Of a DNA stretch of 64,000 nt, positions 1 to 9,857 are shown in pieces; positions within the stretch are counted from its first letter, which is position 1, and the number at the start of each line of letters is the position of its first letter. A program made the position numbers and the translations under genes. The notes under the pieces are model-generated. The model was not told the DNA's origin, did not search any database, and was given only the letters and a program-made list of their open reading frames with translations. The stretch comes from Acorus gramineus (Eukaryota > Streptophyta > Magnoliopsida > Acorales > Acoraceae): assembly GCA_030737835.1 (NCBI GenBank), contig CM060857.1:8369360-8433359 (forward strand), given 5' to 3'.

Positions 1-1888
1 AGATAGTGGGGGTCACTTCGACAGGCAAGACTTTTGCTGCTGCTTTTGTGTATTTGAGTGCAGAAAAGGAAGAGAATTACACATGGGCGATGGGGTGCTT
101 CAATTCAGTATTTGATGGTGCAACCCCCCCAAAGGTAATCATCACTGACCACGAACTTGGATTGATGAAGGCTATATCTGTAGTGTTTCCGTCGACAGTA
201 AATCTCCTGTGTCGCGTTCACATTACGAAGAACGTGGTGAAAAATTGTAGAAAAGAGTTTTCTGATGTAGAAACATGGGACGCATTCATGGGATCCTGGG
301 CTGATGTGATGAAGTCATTCACCGAGGCGGATTTCTATAGAAAATTGCAACTTCTCGAAGATGAGTACCGTGCATATCCAAATGTACTGTCATACCTTCA
401 TGCCACTTGGTTAGACAAGCACAGAGAAAGGTTTGTTACCGCCTGGATCGATAGGCAAATGCACCTTGGTAACACATCAACTAACCACGTTGAAAGTCAC
501 CATTCAAAGCTGAAGAGGGCATTGCAAACATCCACTCACAATTTTGTGAGCTCGTGGCAGATGATCCACAATTTGTTGGAGTTGCAGATTTCAGATATCA
601 GGGCTTCCTTCGAAGAGAGTCTTACAAAGATTCCACACAGGTTTCAAGGGTATCTATTCCGACATCTTGTTGGTGTAGTCTCCATTTATGCCCTTCAAAA
701 GTTGCAGATGGAGATATGTGCAAGTGATGGAGTAGATCAATGCGAGAGCATATGTGGTCATGCCTTGTACTCAAGCTGTGGATTACCTTGCGCCCATATG
801 ATCGCGGGATACAGGCCAAATGGTGGTACCATACCAATTTCAGAGATTCATCCATTTTGGCAAAAACTTGGGATTACACCGTTGATCGAGGACTTCGCTG
901 ATGAGGTCGATATTAGCCCGGAGATTGATATGCTTTTCAAACGCTTCACCGATGGAAACATCATACAACAAAAGGAGATCAAGAAAGTGTTGAAAAAATT
1001 GAGTGACCCAACTGCCACTCTCCTTTTAGAGCCCGTTGTGAAGGTGAACACAAAGGGTCGAAAGAGGAGCGGGAAAAAAAGAGCTAAAGCCCTTGCGGAA
1101 GAATCAACCAAACGATCTCCTAGTGGCTTTGAGTATGTCCTTCAGTCGGTGCAGAGATTAAATTCAGTTGATCCAGTTATTCCCATGCAAGCCTCAGAAG
1201 CATCAAATCCCAAACAATGTAAACGACCGAAGATGGTCGTGCAAAGGGGAAGGGTTCTTCGGAATCGAGCCATCGAAGGTGAGAAATACATGGCCGAATT
1301 CCCACCATTCCTAAGCCCGTTCATCAGTAGCATATATGACGTCATTGGGGATGGTCATTGTGGCTTTAGGGTGGTTGCATCTTTCTTGGGTATGGCAAAT
1401 GAAGGGTGGAGAGATGTGAGGAACGATCTCCTTTTGGAGATTGAGCAACATCCAGATATGTACATGAGGGTGTTATATGGGTTGGGTCGAGTTGAAGAGT
1501 TGAAGAACATTCTCCATTGTCAATCGACCTTTGCAGACAAAGAGCATTGGATGTCAATGCCAGACATGGGGTTTGTGATAGCTTCATGTTATAAGGTCGT
1601 GGTTGTGCATATATCCAAATCTCAATGTCTCACCTTTTTCCCATTAAGAGATCCACCCCCACCAATCAGCATCATCGGATCCTCTTAATCGGTTACGTTC
1701 GTGGATGTCACTTCGTCGGTTTGGAGCTCAAATCAAACGCTCCACTACCTCCAGCTGCCCGAACGTGGGATCGTTTTCGTCTTGATGTGGCGAGTACATG
1801 GGTAATACCATACGAAGATAGGATGCATCGATTCAAAGCTCTTGCAGGTATTGATGTAGCAGTGGTAGATGTTATTGATCTTAATTAG
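1..1888 (+). pseudogene. Mutator-like (MULE) transposase with C-terminal OTU domain, 5' partial and frameshifted
   Basis: The reading frame is already open at the window edge, so the N-terminus and the first catalytic Asp are missing. Seen: a MULE/FAR1-type core with the second acidic residue in ITDHELGLMKA (near base 165), a zinc-like LCRVHITKN stretch, and NHVESHHSKLK, where the last catalytic Glu is expected (near base 490). A degenerate SWIM-like finger follows, ending GLPCAHMIAGY (near base 790). After a Lys/Arg-rich linker comes an OTU cysteine-protease domain: GDGHCGFRVVA carries the Asp and Cys (near base 1350) and GCHFVGLEL carries the His (near base 1705). The Cys half and the His half lie in different frames. 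The shift falls in or just after the C run at about 1651-1659 and fits one lost base. MULE transposases fused to OTU or Ulp1 proteases are a known plant class. Likely inactive as drawn, unless an unseen intron spans the shift. Confidence 0.85.
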
Positions 1889-1994
1889 GACACTAGCATA
1901 TGTGTCCATTCAATGTATATGGTGCACACATAATACCCAACAAGTGTAAGCTTTGGTATTTTTTGTAAGACTTACACAAATTTGCCATTGTGAA

Positions 1995-2105
1995 TCATTT
2001 TGTATAGACAAATGTATAAGGGTATGTCATTTTGTATAGGCAATGTTCACAGGAGAAGTCCATTGATTATGTAAATGTCTTGAAGCTCATTTTGTATAGA
2101 CAATG
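1995..2105 (+). repeat. Three short direct repeats downstream of the MULE gene
   Basis: The motif TCATTTTGTATAG(A/G)CAA recurs at 1995, 2027 and 2087, inside the AT-rich 3' flank of the transposase gene (1889-2300). No gene is seen in this flank. The motif may belong to transposon 3' or subterminal sequence. Confidence 0.5.
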
Positions 2106-2300
2106 TAATAGGTAGTGCAGTGGTGATGTATATCTCTTGTTAGTACCTAGCATAGAAAGTGTGAAATGATATGGGGGAAGTGTTGATGTAAATGACCATA
2201 GACAGTAAATAAAATAGTCTTATATTCTATCTTATTGTGTTCTCATTTTATACAAAATACATTGAAGTTATTGATTTTGAAAATTCACCCACTGTTATAA

Positions 2301-3475
2301 AATCTCCATGTCGACAGACTAATAGTCGCCCACTAACACATCAGAACGACAGGATGTTTGTCGAGTAGTTATAAAACTCATCGACAAACCCGTTGTCGAA
2401 CATTTGTTTTCACAAATCTTTGGAAAAAATCTCCAGGTCGACAGAATGTTCGTCACCCACTTATACATGAGGTCGACTAAAGGTCCGTCGACCAGGGTCG
2501 CCAAAATCGAAGTCGACGTACAGTGCTTGGGTTGACTGAGAAGGCGCCAGTCTTTGGTCTGAATGATCTCTCCATTTTTGTAGTCCAGTTCGACTTCCAT
2601 ATAGTTGACCTGTCACACTGTCTATCGACAAACCGTTTGTCGAACGGCTGTTTCAAAAAATCACAGTAAAAAAATCTCCAGGTCGACAGACTGTACGTCG
2701 CTCACTTATAGATCTGTTCGACTATAGGTCCGTCAAACGCAGGTCGCCGAAAGTGAAGTCGACGTACGAAACTCGGGTTGACTGAGAAGTCGTCATTCTT
2801 TTGGGTTGAAGGTCTTTGTTTTAAGTCTAGTTCGACTTCGCTGTGGTCGACCTATTTCAAGAAGGTCGACAAATATTTTGTCGAACCCGTGTTTCAAAAA
2901 TCCAATGTAAAAAACTCCAGGTCGACAGCATTTTAGTCGTCCTCAAACACATAGGGTCGACAAGAGGTCTGTCGAACGATGGTTGTCGGAAGGAAAGTCG
3001 ACGTACATTGCTCGGGTTGACTGAGATGTCATCGTTCTTTGGGTTGAAGGATCTCTTCGTTTTAAGTCCAGTTCGACTTTCTTCTTGTCGAACTATTTGA
3101 AGAATTTCGACAAACCTTTTGTCGAACCTGTGTTTCAAAATTCCAATGTAAAAAATCTCCAGGTCGACTGACCTTTTGTCATCCGGATATACATTTGGTC
3201 GACAGAAGGTTTGTCGAACGAGGATCGCCGAAAGGGAAGTCGACGAACAAAGCTCGGGTTGACTGAGATGAGAAGTGGTCGTTCTTTGGGTTAATCCGCT
3301 CATTTTGTACTCCAGTTTGACTGAAAAGTGGTCGAGCTCTTATATAATATATCGACATACCTTTTGTCAAGCTGGTGTTTCAAAAATCCACATTAAAAAA
3401 TCTCCAGTTTGACTGACTATTCGCCGCCCACTTGTACATCCAGTCGACTAAATACCTGTCGACCTGGAGTTTACA
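2301..3475. repeat. ~240-bp tandem repeat array rich in TCGAC
   Basis: Units begin with A-rich sequence then CTCCAGGTCGAC. The CTCC anchors sit at 2431, 2677, 2915, 3157 and 3402, giving periods of 246, 238, 242 and 245 bp. A shortened unit precedes them at 2301 and the last unit is truncated near 3475. Units share blocks such as GGGTTGACTGAGA, GTCGACGTAC and GTTTCAAAAA. Near its end each full unit carries a short inverted repeat of the form TCGACAAA-spacer-TTTGTCGA, perfect with 9-bp arms near 2625. Open frames across the array are by-products. The array lies between two convergent transposon-type genes. Confidence 0.9.
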
Positions 3476-3842
3476 ACTTTTACGTCTCCCAATGACCACA
3501 CAGTTTGACGATATGCATATGAAGTCTATATTTCTTTGCCTAACAAATCCTACGTTGACCTGCACATTTTGGGATTTTATTATCCATTTGGAGAACTAAC
3601 ACCACTTATGAATACTTTAAGACAACATGTGAGCATTTCACACACATTTGTAATTGATTCGTTCACATACATAAAACCCTCCAATAAACTGGAACCTTTC
3701 ACACACATTTATAATTACTCAATAATTTGATAACACTAGAACATCACATACATTTTACTTGTTTAAAGGATTCTAATTGTTGGTGAACCCTGTACGTACA
3801 AAATGATGCATTCAAATCACAAAATACTCAAGGAAACAAGCA
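3476..3842. other. AT-rich spacer with no recognised feature
   Basis: This stretch lies between the tandem array and the end of the PMD gene. A short motif, TTTCACACACATTT followed by ATAATT or GTAATT, occurs twice (near 3640 and 3698). No gene or RNA is recognised. It is the 3' flank of the PMD gene. Confidence 0.5.
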
Positions 3843-5154
3843 TCAATGTTGGTCATGCCGCCTTTTCTTCATCCTACAAGCTGTTGTCGCCGCATCGTCC
3901 AGAGCTGTGCCATCTTGTAGATATTGAATAACCTCTCGAGCCACTCTTTGTGCTGTCGAAATGGTGGTTCCCCTAACCAAAATTAATTCCAGATGGCGAA
4001 TAGCGATGGTATGCTATAGAAAAAATCAGAGGGCATTCAATACCAAGTCTCTAATGACATAATTAAAAATAGCATATTCTAGATGTAAGACATTACCGCA
4101 TTAACATCGACATCAGGGGTCATGAGCGACAGTTTCCTGTTTTGAGGGTTCTGTACGAACCTATGACTCATCCTCTCAAACCACTCCATGTACCTAGTCA
4201 CTGATTCACACGGTATACGTAATGGATCTCCCCTCGTAGCTGTGCTAAAGACCTGATCCTCCCATTGCTCTAGCTGCTCAACTGAGCCACCATAATCAGC
4301 CCTATAGCTATTAACACCACGTGATCGTCGAACAACTCCCAGAGGGCGGATTGGTAGTTTTGGTATAATCTGAATGTGCCCTAGTTGGCGTAGTACTTGA
4401 TCTGGCATATATGGCTCAAAAAAATGATGAACACACAAACACCCCTTGTAGAAGGCGTACTCCTCAAGTGGTCTACGATCACGAACAGAGCGGTAGGGAT
4501 CGAAATCAAACTACACACAGTGATGAGCAACCATTATTATATAAACATTACCCATAAATCACAAATTATGTAAAAGGAATACCTGGTCAACTGTCGCCAT
4601 GTCGAGGATCTCCCGAATTACATCTATTGAATTCTTCTGCAAACTAGGTACATGACGGTAACGTCTCCATTGATCCGATCGGGGGTTTTGCTCATTGTAC
4701 ATTTGATTTGGCACTGGTCTAAAAAATGGGAGGTGCTCGTAGATCCACACCTAAATAGCACACGATAATGTGAGTTATGAAAAAAATCACAATTATTAGC
4801 ATCAATCAACCATTCAAACAAAAATTCATATAATGTGGAACACTATGAGTACCTCTAAAAGTATGAGATAACCAAATATTTGCTTCGCTTTCACATGAGA
4901 TGCGATCCCTAGTTGTCGATAGAGTTGAGCAAGTGCACCATCTCCCCATCCGTATGAACTAATATCCGAGATCTCTGTCAAAAAATTGAGATATGCAACA
5001 GGGACAGTGATGCCAGTCTTATCACTAAACAATGTACATCCTAACAAGAAGAGCAGGTACGCTCTAACAGCGCAATCGATATGATTGTCAGACAACTCAA
5101 CCAACTTATATGCAAATTGATCCCTTAACCACACAAGTCTAACTGCACTACTAT
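3843..5154 (-). pseudogene. PMD (plant mobile domain) protein gene, 3' half, severed by retrotransposon
   Basis: Seen on the minus strand: rest of exon 2 (5154-4853, beginning SAVRLVWLRDQF), exon 3 (4750-4583), exon 4 (4510-4097) and exon 5 (4013-3843, ending in TGA). All junctions are GT-AG and all keep phase 0. The sequence reads like the PMD family (MAIN/MAIL1, or the misnamed phosphatase-7 long-form homologues): GWGDGALAQLYRQLG, LEEYAFYKGCLCVHHF and MPDQVLRQLG are typical. Some PMD proteins act in plant development and silencing; many are transposon-borne. The missing 5' half is at 19,328-20,109, beyond a 14-kb retrotransposon. Without the insertion the five exons would total 1,722 nt (573 codons plus stop) with no internal stop, so the insertion is the only lesion I see. 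Confidence 0.85.
5150..5154 (+). other. Target-site duplication ACTAT, left copy
   Basis: ACTAT here and at 19328-19332 directly flank the TG...CA ends of the 14.2-kb retrotransposon. Five bases is the usual Ty3/gypsy duplication. Removing one copy restores the PMD reading frame. Confidence 0.9.
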
Positions 5155-8093
5155 TGTTATATATGTGTCACTTTTTGCCTTATGGTAACCATTGGGACAT
5201 TCTGGCAGTTTTTTTGGTTTTTTTCGTTTTTCGATCGGAACCGCTAAAATTTTGGACTGTTGGCTGTCGCCCTGAGTTTGAGGACTCCGATTAAAAATCT
5301 AACTGCATATTATGTGTCCTGGTGCAATTTCAAGCCACTCCCAAAAATTTCATCGAATTCTGGTAACGTTTCAGAATTTCACAGTTCCGAAGCGTATACG
5401 GGTTTTGACCGAGCGAGAAGTCATTGGGAGACTTGACTTGGTCAAATGTGGGCCCATGACTTGGTCAAACCCTTTTGTTTTCTAGTGTGGATGGGTTAAC
5501 CCAAGTCAAAGTGCACTTAAACCTCACTAATCCTCACTTAAACCTAATCTAATTGAGGGTGTGAGAGTGTGTGGTGTGTGTGTGAGGATAAATAAATCCC
5601 ACGACTTCAAACCCCCCCCCCCCACTATTCATCATCTTCTCCAAAATTTCTCTCTCTCTCCCTCTCTTTAAAAGCCCCATATGACCTAGCTAAGGTGGTT
5701 GGAATAACAAACCCTAAGAAGAGAAAGGATAGGTAAGGACCCGATCTACCTTCCGTTGGTCTCGGATTCGAGTTCCCACATGTGTGACCCCCTCTCATAC
5801 CCTCTTTTCTCCTCTGTTTTCAGCCTTGCTTTGGCTGAGTGGAGATCTTGGTGGTGGTGGTCTTGGAGGTGGCGAATCGGTGCGCGAAGAGCACCCGTCT
5901 TCCTCCCCATCTCTTCCTCTCCTAGGGTAAGCTTCCTTTCCTTACATTCTTGTTTAGATGCATGTTTAGGAGGTGTTTTTGGGGTATGCATGGCTGTTGG
6001 TGGCTATTGGTGTCGGTTGGTGGCTGCTGGTGGCCATTGGTGGCCGTCGGGGAGATGGTAGGGTTGTCTCGGGTAGGCTGGCAGCGTAGGCAAGCGGGCT
6101 GGCAGGCAGGGCGGGCAGAGCAGGCTGGCAAGGCACGCGCGCGTGCGGGCGGGCGTGCGCGCGGGTGGAGTAGGACTGTGCGGGTGCTGCGCGCTGGGCG
6201 CTGTGCGGGGGCGCTGCGCAGAGGCGCAGTGCGCGCGGGGCCACGTGCGGGTGCTGCGCGCAGGGGGCCGTGCGGGGGCGTGCGCGTGGAGCGCTGCGCA
6301 AAGGCGCAGGGCGTGCTGTGCGCGCGCGGTGAGGCGAGTGGGTGGTGCGCGCGGGGTGCGCGCGGGTGGTGCGCGTGGGGTGCTGCGCTGGGGCGCAGGG
6401 CGTGAGGGTGTGTGCGCGAGTTGCTGCGCTGGGGCGCAGTGAGCGCGCGGTGCACCCGAGGGGCTCGGCAGCGTGTCCGGGCATGCGGGCAGGGGCTCGG
6501 CAGTGCGTCTGGGCGCGCGGCTGTGCGCCTGGGTCGGGTGGCCGTGCGTACAGCTGCCAGGGGGTTTGGGAGTGAGTCGGGGTGCTCGGACTCGCGGGCG
6601 TACAGGCCGTATGTACGCTTGTCCGAGGGTTGTGTATTTTTTTAATGTATTTTTATATATATTTGGGTATTTTACTCACCGAGTTGATTACCCTGTCTTG
6701 CAGATCTTGATGGACGGTCGCGGGATGACCCGGTTATTGGTGAGTGGGACAATCCAACCCAGTAGGGAGGCGCTATATGCACTTGGGCGTATACCGTCCT
6801 CCCCTGGGGCACCATAGTTTAATATGAACTTGTTTAATATGTAATCTATGCAAGCATGATTAATATGAAATATGCATGCTACCCTAGACTTTGTATGTTA
6901 GGGACTTGCACCCTTACGATATGTGTAAGAGCCATGCATCCTGTCACCATGTTCTCATGCTAGGAAGCCTCGACCTATGCATGTGTCCTACTAGTTTAAT
7001 TTATTAAATTAAATGTGAACTTATGGTATTTTAAGCATGCCTTAGGGAATATTATAAGGGGCCATGCGAGGTCAACATTGAGACCCGGACTAGGGTACTC
7101 CGTGTTCCTTGTTTGGTTGTCGGGATATCCTATGTCGGGACCTCATGGTGCCCCCCCAAGGTTTCTTTTCCCGATAATATTATAATATATGTCTCCCCGC
7201 ATCTTAGTTATGCGCCCTGGAGGAATCATGAAGAATTCATGACATTTATAAGTTGAGATCGGTGTCGGCGGATCCGAGTGGATCGTATGCTTATAGATAG
7301 GCTGTTTCTGTTCCCTTCATTGGATCCGTATAGAGACTGCCCCAGCGTTAGAAAGGCCATCCCGTGAGAGGGCTCCCATCAGTAGGTACCTCCTGATTTG
7401 GATTCGGACTGTGCTGAAGTGTGGGAGTAGGCCAAGCGGCTACGGAGTGGAGGAGAGACTATCGGTGGACCAAGGGTGATTAACAGCCTAGTCAGTCCCA
7501 ATATCCTATGTCACCTATTGAGGGGTGAGGGTGAGGGTGTGGTGGGTCGGCGATGTAGCGACCCACTGGATTGTGTAGTTCCTGCCACTTTGAGGCTTGA
7601 TTAATTATTTGTGGTTAATATAAATTGTGATGCATGGGTTGTGCTATTCACTGAGCGTGTGGCTCACCCCTCGCATATATATTTTTCCACAGTTATCACT
7701 GAGTCGGATCTGAAGGAGGATCTTCCCGAGCGACTTCATCAGTAGCAGAGCAGCGCCACGTCCCGCGAGTATTTGAGGCCATCAGCATCCTTTCTTTTGA
7801 TTGTATGTATTATATTTCCGTGCTTGGGCACTCGTTTGTATATTATTTGGATGTATGTGTGTATATTGGCTCTCACAGGACAATTGATTATGTATCGAGT
7901 CTGTAGTATGTTTTTGAATTACAGACTCAGTCTTTTAGCTTCCGCTATCTGTGTATATATCATGTCAGCCTCGCTTTCGTCTGTGTTGTCATTTTAGTTG
8001 TTGTTTAGAGTATATTATTGATCTCCTGTATAGACTGCTGATATCATGTATACACTTGCCGCGTCCCGGGGACGGCCGCCCTGGGGCGTGACA
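5155..8093 (+). repeat. 5' LTR of the Ty3 element
   Basis: 2,939 bp, starting TGTTATATATGTG and ending GGGGCGTGACA. Besides the usual AT-rich outer parts it has a pyrimidine-rich stretch followed by TTTAAAAG (near 5660-5675), a plausible TATA-like region. It also has a strongly G-rich, CpG-rich tract (about 6060-6620). Three copies of this LTR family are in the window: here, 16558-19327, and inverted at 9858-13357. Confidence 0.93.
6060..6620 (+). repeat. GC-rich low-complexity tract in the 5' LTR
   Basis: G-rich on the plus strand, built from shuffled short words such as TGCGCGCGG, GGGGCGCAG and GCTGCGC. Open frames run through it on both strands because it holds almost no AT-rich stop codons; they are not genes. 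The matching tract is shorter in the 3' LTR (about 17430-17830) and about twice as long in the solo LTR (about 11520-12570). Confidence 0.8.
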
Positions 8094-8098
8094 AAAGT

Positions 8099-8110
8099 TG
8101 GTATCAGAGC
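8099..8110 (+). other. Primer-binding site (initiator Met tRNA type)
   Basis: TGGTATCAGAGC starts five bases after the 5' LTR end. This is the standard plant retrotransposon site complementary to the 3' end of initiator tRNA-Met. Confidence 0.92.
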
Positions 8111-8213
8111 CTGGTCCTGTCAGAGCCAATTGTCTTCTTTTTCGTAGAGATGAGTCCTAGGATTTCTATATGAGTATTCTGATCCTAGTGTCTGGTTTTC
8201 TTAGGTTGCTGAT

Positions 8214-9630
8214 ATGCCTCCTCGCAGAGAACGGCGCGGACGTGGTCCCTCTCGACCTTTGGAGGTTTCCGGACCTACCAGAGGCGAGGATGCTACTGGA
8301 GAGTCCACGGCTGTGAGGCGAGGATCGGCGTAGGAGCCTCCTGCATGGGAGTGAGCGTTCGCGCGGATAGCGGATTTGGTAGAGACTCAGACCAGGGCAC
8401 TGGAGGCCCAAACTAGAGTATTGGCTGAGCAGGCTAGAGAGATTCAGGAGCTGAGGGCGGCCCGTGATGCAGTTCCACAGGTCCCCTTGGTGGCAGATCC
8501 GCTTGTGGTACCCGACGTACCCCCAGTCCCCGTGGTGATTCCGGCGGTGATAGTTCAGGATCCCCAGGAGAGGGAGGTGGGGCTGGAGGCTGCAGCGTGA
8601 GTGCATCAGAGTGGCCTCGCTGCCTTTCTGAAGCTCCACCCTCCCGAGTTCCATGGCCAGACGGCGGATCCCCTTGCCCCAGAGCGTTGGTTGATGGAGG
8701 TGGACACGATCTTCTCGACCATGCATTGCACCGATTGCCAGCGAGTCTCTCTGGCCACCTTCATGCTGAAGGGTAGCGCCGCCGACTGGTGGGCTACTAG
8801 ATCAGTGGACATCCCCGAGGGAGTGGAGCAGCTTTTGTGGGCGGGATTCCGGAGGTATTTCCTGGAGGAGTACTTCCCGTTCTCGATGCGCCAGATAGTG
8901 ATGCAGGAGTTTGAGCAGCTGACGCAGGGCTCTATGTCTGTCGCTGACTACTCCATGCGCTTCACGAGGCTTTCCAGATTCGCCCCAGCCTTGGTGATGG
9001 ATGAGGAGACGAGGTGCCGTCGTTTTGAGCTTGGTCTCAGCAGCGCCATTCGGGTGCATGTCACCTCTGAGGCGTTCACGAGGTACTCTGACTTGGTGTC
9101 TCGGGCGAAGACAGTCGAGCGAGACCTCGGGATCCTCGTGAGGGTTGCGACCCCTTCGGCAGACCAGAGACCTCCCAGGAGCCAGGACCAGGGACAACGC
9201 AAGAAGAAGAGGCCCCGCTTTGATCAGTTAGCGGCTGCCTCTCCTCCAGCAGATGTGGTGCCAGCGCGAGGACCAACACCCATTGCAGCAGTGCCAGTCC
9301 AGGCCAAGCGACCAGAGATGCGGCGCTGTTACCACTGTCAGCGCATCGGGCATATCTTGTATAATTGCCCTGATGCTGGCCGACCCCGCGTGATGCCTCC
9401 GCAGCAGCAGCAGTTGCAGCAGCAGCCGTTCCAGCAGCAGCGCCAGCAGCAGCAGCAGCCTCAGCGCCAGCCGCAGCAGCAGCCACAGGGTGGCCGAGCT
9501 GACCAGAGGAGGCAGCCAGTGCAGCCGGCGAGGCGTGCCCCTGCTCCTCAGTCGCAGTTTGTCCAGGGCCGAGTGGCAGCGCTTTCGGCAGAGGAGGCTC
9601 AGGCATCAGGCAGCGTGGCGAGGTATTGTT
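8214..9630 (+). pseudogene. gag: gag of the Ty3 element, with in-frame stops
   Basis: The frame starts at ATG 8214 (MPPRRERRGRG), the likely gag start. The gag/retrotransposon capsid region runs roughly 8600-9130, recognisable from PPEFHGQTADPLAPERWL and the DWW and FPFSMRQ segments. A CCHC zinc knuckle, CYHCQRIGHILYNC (C-x2-C-x4-H-x4-C, near 9330), follows, then a Gln-rich linker encoded by CAG repeats (9400-9490). In-frame stops are seen at 8331 (TAG), 8352 (TGA) and 8598 (TGA). The frame changes near 9610-9625, just before the protease. Confidence 0.88.
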
Positions 9631-9857
9631 CAGATCTCCCAGCTCCCTGCATATGTGTTGTTTGATTCCGGAGCCACACACTCGTTCGTGTCTCCCGCTT
9701 TTGCGAGACGGACGGGCGTGGCGTCCGCCCCTTTAGATGCTATCCTGGAGATATCATTGCCCGTAGGAGACCGTATTCTCCTCCGTTCTGTGTACCGAGG
9801 GTGTACGGTGGTGGTTGCGGAGCATGAGTTTCCGGTGGAGTTGGTGGAGCTCGCTAC
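9616..9857 (+). pseudogene. Aspartic protease, 5' part, cut by the solo LTR
   Basis: The protease active-site motif LFDSGATHSFVS (near 9660) is in a frame shifted by one base from gag. The domain stops at 9857 where the inverted solo LTR begins. It resumes at 13358 with DFDAILGMDWL, the usual second conserved protease block. Gag and protease are normally one polyprotein in this clade, so the shift is a lesion. Confidence 0.85.

Noticed and set aside
2319..3370. Open frames within the tandem array, some repeated
   Set aside because: They repeat because the DNA repeats. No frame is conserved between units and stops fall at random.
2301..3475. Possible CRISPR array
   Set aside because: The unit is ~240 bp with no unique spacers and the DNA is plant nuclear.
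5922..6645. Several overlapping long open frames on both strands in the 5' LTR
   Set aside because: They arise because the GC-rich low-complexity tract has few stop codons. They run through LTR sequence in many frames at once and show no domain.
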